From assembly GCA_048213135.1 (NCBI GenBank), contig PS015047.1:36165-98063 (forward strand): a DNA stretch of 61,899 bases, in the 5' to 3' direction. Every line of letters begins with the position of its first letter. Positions within the stretch are counted from its first letter, which is position 1. Below the pieces are notes generated by a model. That model saw nothing but the letters and a program-made list of their open reading frames with translations. It was not told where the DNA came from and did no database searches. This DNA comes from Reclinomonas americana ATCC 50394. Its lineage: Eukaryota > Jakobida > Jakobea > Jakobida. A program made the translations under genes and the position numbers. Shown piece by piece: positions 56,763 through 61,899 of this stretch.

Positions 56763-59700
56763 TCACTTTTTGGGACCCTTCTTTCCACCAGCGGGTGCAC
56801 CCTTCTTGCCGCCCTTGGGGTTCGGGTCGATTTTTGGTGCCGCCGACCCAACAATGGTGTCACTGCGCAGAGGGGAAACAATGAGAATGCCGAAGAGAGA
56901 AGGAACATCAATCTCGGCAGATCAACGCACGCTTCCTCCTCCGCTTGCAGTCGGCCCAGTTCGTCACGGTACGTGTCATTGAACAGCGACTGATCGATGC
57001 GAGTGGTCTGGCAGAGGACCACCACGCCCTCGCACCAGCCACGCAGCCACACTTGCTGCTCTTGCAAGCGACTCGACTCTGCAAACGAGGGACGTCAGAC
57101 ATCAACCAAAGCATCGCCGTCTTTTTCGCACAGAGAGACAGACCTTGAGTGTCAAACTCGCGAATCTTCTCCGAGGTCGACGACAGGAACCGGCGGAACA
57201 CAAAGTCGCGACCACGAATCACCGACTTGTTGACAGGCGCGGCATTCGTGGAGTAGCCGCCGCCCAGCAACTCCATCGGTGGACCGCCGGATCCCTCTCC
57301 ACCATCTGCCGCATTCGCAGCAGCGGCAGCCGACGGACTCGCCAACATCGGCAGCGGTGCGCCAGTGAGCATGCGCGTGACGCGCAGCTCGTTGAGCGGC
57401 AGACCCAGCACCTCAATGGTGGGGAACAGCTGGCCTTCCGCGGCTGCCGCACCACCAGATCCAGCCGCCGCCGCTTGCTCGAGCAGCTTGGCGCGCAGCA
57501 GACCCTTGATGTTCTTGTGCTTTCCGGCAACAATGTTGTCGCCCGGAACAANNNNNNNNNNNNNNNNNNNNNNNNNNNNNNNNNNNNNNNNNNNNNNNNN
57601 NNNNNNNNNNNNNNNNNNNNNNNNNNNNNNNNNNNNNNNNNNNNNNNNNNNNNNNNNNNNNNNNNNNNNNNNNNNNNNNNNNNNNNNNNNNNNNNNNNNN
57701 NNNNNNNNNNNNNNNNNNNNNNNNNNNNTATCGTGGTGAGAAGTCACACGGCGCACACTGTAGCCACACGACAACCGCACCTGACGAATTTCACGATTGG
57801 CCGTGTCGCGATGATTGTCGGCAAACTTGATGAGAGACATGGCGATCTCGGCCTGAATGTGGGCCAACGTCTCATTCGCATCACCCTTGATGGTGTGCGG
57901 TCGCACAATGGGCCGGTTGCCCAACTTGGCAAAGTACTCGGTCACCAGTGGCTTCACAGCATCCATGAAGGCCGCATGCACTTGATCGCGCAGTGTGTCA
58001 ATCGGAACGCTGTGTTCGGCAACCGCCGATCAGGACTGACAAAAAGAGAGCGACAAAAACACGGACGCAACATGTCGAATTCCACAGGCTCGTCGAACGG
58101 AATGCTCAGCGAATCGACGGCCGGATTGTGCACGGCATATTGCACGTCACCGGGCACCTTGATGGCCGGCACTTCATGCTGGAGGACGCACAAAAAAACT
58201 AAGGGGAACGAGAAGGCAGAAAAAGGGAGCATAGGAGACATCGCCCACACCTGCAGCATGCGTACAAAACGACATCGCTGATGCATTTCCAGGCGAGCCT
58301 TGTCGGCCACTTGCAGCAAGTAATTGCCGGCCGGCGTCTGCCATCACAAACGAACGGTGTGAGTACACACACTCTCCCCTTCCTTCACCTTCACCTTCGC
58401 AATCACCTTGCCAACAGTGGTACGCGTTCGTTGCGCCACATACTCGGCGAGATCGTCGGCGCTGGACTTGGCGGCCTCGCACGCACCATCGAGCTCCGCA
58501 ATCCAGTCGGCAATCGCACGCAAGCGTTCCGAGTTGACCGACGTCTGCACTCGCAGCTCGTTCATCTTGGCCGAGAACGCCTCCTGCACCTTCTCGCAGA
58601 ACGCCACGTCGGCGGCGTGCATGGTGTACTTGTCGGCGACCAGTCGTGACAGGCTTTCCTTGTCGGCGCGGATCTTGGTGACGGTGGTCTCCAGTTGCGT
58701 ACGCAGCTGCTGCGCGAGTGTCTCGGCCTCAGCGCGCAGTTCGGCCAACATGGCCAGGAACTCTTCTCGCTCGGAGGGGTGGAAGTCGCCACCTGTCTCA
58801 AAGTGTTGCCAGGACTGCAGCGAGGAGGTGAGTGACGAGAAGGGGAGGGGAGGGGAGCGAGAGGAAAAGGGGACTCACATCTGCGACTTGTTGATTGTTG
58901 CGATCCACCAGTGCCAACAACCCCTCAACGTCCTTCCTGACGCGAGCCTCCTGATCGTTCAGCAGCACATCGTGGGCACGAATGTTTTCGGCCACGTCGC
59001 GGTTCGCCGCCTCCAGCGAGGGTATGCGCTGTGTTTTTCAGAGGCGCAAGTTGCGTGTGAGTGTAAGACGGCGGTCAAAGCTCTCGTGCAAAAGAACATA
59101 CACACCTCCGCGCTACCAAACGCTCCATACAGCGCCTGCACCTGTGCGCGGTGATCGTCGAACGCCGACTGAATCTCCTGCACCAGGTTCTGCACCGCCG
59201 ACGCCGACCGCTGGGTGACGGCCGACGTGGAATTGGCGTGACGCTGCAGGCGCGCGCGGTGGCTGGCAAGCCCGCGCACGCGCTGCGTGAGAGCCGAGGC
59301 CGCCATTGACGGGCGCGGAGCGTGCATACGCAGGCGCTTCTCCAGCAGGGAGTCCGCATTGTCCTAAAGAGAGAAGTGAGAATGCATCGCGGCCATGCTT
59401 CAGAATGAGGGGTACGCACAATCTCCTCGCGCATGAACGACTCGGCAGTGGCTGTCTCGCGTCGCTTGGTCTCCACCAAAAAGTCAATGAGCTCCACGCG
59501 CCACTTTTCGCGCAGCTGTCGCAACCGTTCGTACTTGATCACCAGAAGCTGCGACAAGGCGGCCGAGTCAGCAATTGTACAAAGCATTCGGCATGCGCGC
59601 GTACAACGCACCACGGTGCTGTGCGAAATGTGCTTCGCCTCCTCCGCTGCTCTCTGCACCTGCTCGGCAGCCAGACGCTCTCTCTCCCTCTCCTCTGGCG

Positions 59701-61734
59701 TCGGCTCTGGTGGTGGCGGTGGCGGCGGTGGATCCTTTGCGCCCTTGCCAGCCGGAGCTGGTGGCGGTGAGGCGGGTGGCGGTGAGGCAGCAGCTGGTGG
59801 CTGTGGTGGTGGCGGCGGTTCGGGGGCCGGCTCGAATGAGCCATCGTCGCGAGGCGGAGCCGTAATGTAGTTCAGCATCCACGACAGATTCTGTGCGCAC
59901 GCGCGTTGATAGTGAGAAACGGCGTGGCTTTGCATCATGGTAATGCACAAACCGGCGCAGGAGTCGCCGAGGCCCATCGGACCTCGCCAGCCGTGAAGAC
60001 CACCATGTCGGCCAGTGGATCTGGCATGGGTGGTGCATCCACGTGAGCCGAGGCCGCAGCGGAGCTCGCCGGTCTGCAAGAAGAAAAGAGAGAGAGAGAG
60101 AGATGAGTGTGCAGAAGGACGGGGAAGGAGAGGTCGACGACCAGCGCAACTTGGCCGCCTTTCCCGCCTTCCCTGCCGATGCAGCTGCCTTGCCACCCTT
60201 TGCGGGGGCCGCTCCACGTGCCTCCTCTTGCTCGCTCTCCAGTCTGGCCTGCCACTCGGCAGCAAACCTGGCATTCCATCGAGTGAGAACAAGCACAACG
60301 CCAATGTGTTGCAGTGATGCCCACTCAACTTGGATCGTATCAAGTCCGCCGACTCCACCTGCATCTCCTTGATGAGCTGCTGCTCGTAGTGATCAAAGCG
60401 CCGGTTCACGTCCTGCGCGTAGTCCTTGACGCGTTGTGTGCGTTTTCGGTGATACTCGTGGTACTCTGACGGGTAGTGAGCATCACGAGTCAACACGACA
60501 CGAGAAGAAAGTCGCTCACCGGCGAGAATCTTGTCGAGCACCGCAAACACCTGTTGGAGTGCATCGTGCGCACCGGCCTCGGTCGGACTCTGCGTCATTT
60601 CACGCAGCGCCCGTTCGTGCTCGTCCTGCGTGCAAATGAGTGAGGGTGTGTTGGACTGTCGATGATACAGAGAGATGTGAGCACACCTCCAGCTCCTTCA
60701 GAATCGATTCGTCCTCGTTCAGCATCAGCCCGAGGTCGCGGCGCACCATGTCATCGGCCTCCTTCACAAACTGCTTCACGTGCTGCACGAAATCGTGCAC
60801 CGTGATCGTGGACGTGATGACGGCCGTGTGTGGTCTTTCCAGGTACTCGTCGTTGTACACGTGGTGCGCCTCGTCCCACAAATGCGACGCGGCGTCGCGC
60901 ACCCTCAATATGTGCTGCTTGCGATCTTCCTCCAGCTGCTGGCAAGTGGTGCGGATGCACTCGTCGAACTGCTCAACAGGCACATGAGCCACGTGCTCCA
61001 GACGCGCTTTGGTGGCGTCCTTGTCGGCGTGCAGCAGGTTCTCCATGTTGTGCTGCGCAGCCACGCAGATGAGCACATTGGCGGAGACGGAATACAGGAA
61101 AGAAACGGTCGACTGACCTCGTGCTCGTCGTAGCGACCGAGGAAATCGGCGTGGAAGGCAGCGATTTTTGCACTCGTGGTGCTGCGCAAACAAAGTCAGA
61201 GCGAGGCAAGGGGTACAGGAGGAAGTGTGCATGGCGTCGCACCGGAAGCGCTCCTCAGCCGCCTCGAGAAGGTGCTTCGAGTAGGCACTCAGCGGCGTGT
61301 TGATCAAATCCGACACCTGTACGTGCGTGCGCGCGTGAGATGAGCGTGACGCATGAAGCAGACACAAAATGACTGGCACACCACGGACCTGCTGATCGCA
61401 CAACTCCACCAACTTGTCCGTCTGCGACTCCACCTTGGCCAGCGATTGCTGGCGCACGTCGTGCTGGCGGTAGCGTTCCTCGGAAAAGTGATCGCCCAAT
61501 ACGCCTGCGAGCACAGAAGTGAGTGAGCAGCCAGAATTGTGAACAGGCACACTCGAGGGGAACGCAACGGAGTGCCTTGTCGTGGTGCACGCCACGCCAC
61601 GCCAGCTTGCGCTGCTCCCACAAGTGTCGCGTCTCGCGCTCTCGACGGGTGGCGTGCACGCGAAGGCGCGTGATAATGTCGGTGAACATTTTGCGCACCT
61701 CCACGAGTTTGAGGTTTTGTTGCAGGGCGAATTC
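56763..61734 (-). CDS. CCDC180-like coiled-coil protein (5' end outside window)
   Basis: Minus-strand exons run from 61734 (EFALQQNLKLVEVRKMFTDI) down to a TGA at 56763-56765. The protein is mostly long charged helices (AELRAEAETLAQQLRTQLE, HVAHVPVEQFDECIRTTCQQ) with a proline-rich linker near 59.7 kb (PPPPPPPPEPTPEERERE). Near the C-terminus are LQEQQVWLRGWCEGVVVLC and a lysine-rich tail (KGGKKGAPAGGKKGPKK). The order of WxxR/WxxxxxxLxxL helices and length suggest the CCDC180 family (DUF4455/DUF4456), linked to cilia and flagella, but no motif is decisive. A 177-base gap (57552-57728) interrupts it. The last exon is 56763-56862. Confidence 0.55.
57552..57728. other. Assembly gap (177 N) in the CCDC180-like gene
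   Basis: 177 is a multiple of three, and both sides read in the same minus-strand frame, so the gap may be close to true size within one exon. The flanks read VTSHHD (upstream side in sense) and VPGDNIVAGKHKN (downstream side). Confidence 0.9.
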
Positions 61735-61739
61735 CTGAG

Positions 61740-61899
61740 GAAGGGAGGGGAAGGGGGAAGGGTGAGAAAGGGAAAGGGAAAAGGGGAGGGGCAGGGGGAA
61801 GGGGGAAGGGGAAAGTGGGGGAGGGAAAGGGGGAAGACCGAAGGGGGAAGACCGAAGGGGGAAGACCGAAGGGGGAAGACGGAAGGGGGAAGATGGAAG
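61740..61899 (-). repeat. Intronic purine tract and 15-bp minisatellite at the window edge
   Basis: From 61740 the plus strand is G/A-rich; from about 61823 a 15-base unit (GAAGACCGAAGGGGG) repeats about five times to the end of the window. In transcript sense this is the pyrimidine-rich acceptor side of an intron of the CCDC180-like gene, whose upstream exons lie outside the window. Confidence 0.8.

Overview
The window is nuclear DNA of a eukaryote. Genes are split by many short GT-AG introns, microsatellites and purine/pyrimidine tracts are frequent, a non-LTR retroelement and a DNA transposon are present, and several proteins carry homopolymer runs (Ser, Ala, Gln, Pro). A gene resembling the ciliary coiled-coil protein CCDC180, together with a GARP-type Myb factor and no plastid genes, suggests a free-living flagellated protist. 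I cannot name the species. Thirteen runs of N break the sequence, and several fall inside exons, so some proteins are incomplete.

Layout. (1) About 1.7-19.7 kb, minus strand: one very large intron-rich gene for a Highwire/MYCBP2-like E3 ubiquitin ligase. It encodes helical N-terminal segments, propeller-like repeats, a CUB-like sandwich, a DOC/APC10 domain, UBA-like helices, a zinc ribbon, a RING finger and the tandem-cysteine tail. (2) 20.5-31.1 kb, a repeat-rich island: a lipase-3/TPR fusion gene on the plus strand; a decayed non-LTR retroelement on the minus strand with a restriction-like endonuclease; two copies of a dispersed repeat, one split by a TIR transposon of about 0.9 kb; and a TPR remnant. 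(3) 31.3-45.5 kb: a Cys-rich membrane protein, a GT4 glycosyltransferase (minus), an ABCA-type half transporter, a GARP Myb factor and a small secreted protein (minus). (4) 46.3-56.7 kb, plus strand: a putatively acylated membrane-associated protein, a HEAT-repeat protein and an unrecognised proline-rich protein. (5) 56.8 kb to the end, minus strand: the CCDC180-like gene, whose 5' end lies outside the window.

Genes are packed closely although introns are abundant: 25 bp between two convergent stop codons, 57 bp between two tandem genes, 69 bp between two divergent start codons. The most interesting locus is the lipase-TPR fusion. It has the two ends of an NLR-like protein, a hydrolase effector and a long recent TPR array, but I see no NTPase between them. 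It lies next to its own apparent debris and mobile elements. All exon boundaries were read by eye from splice signals and reading-frame continuity; no RNA evidence or database search was available.
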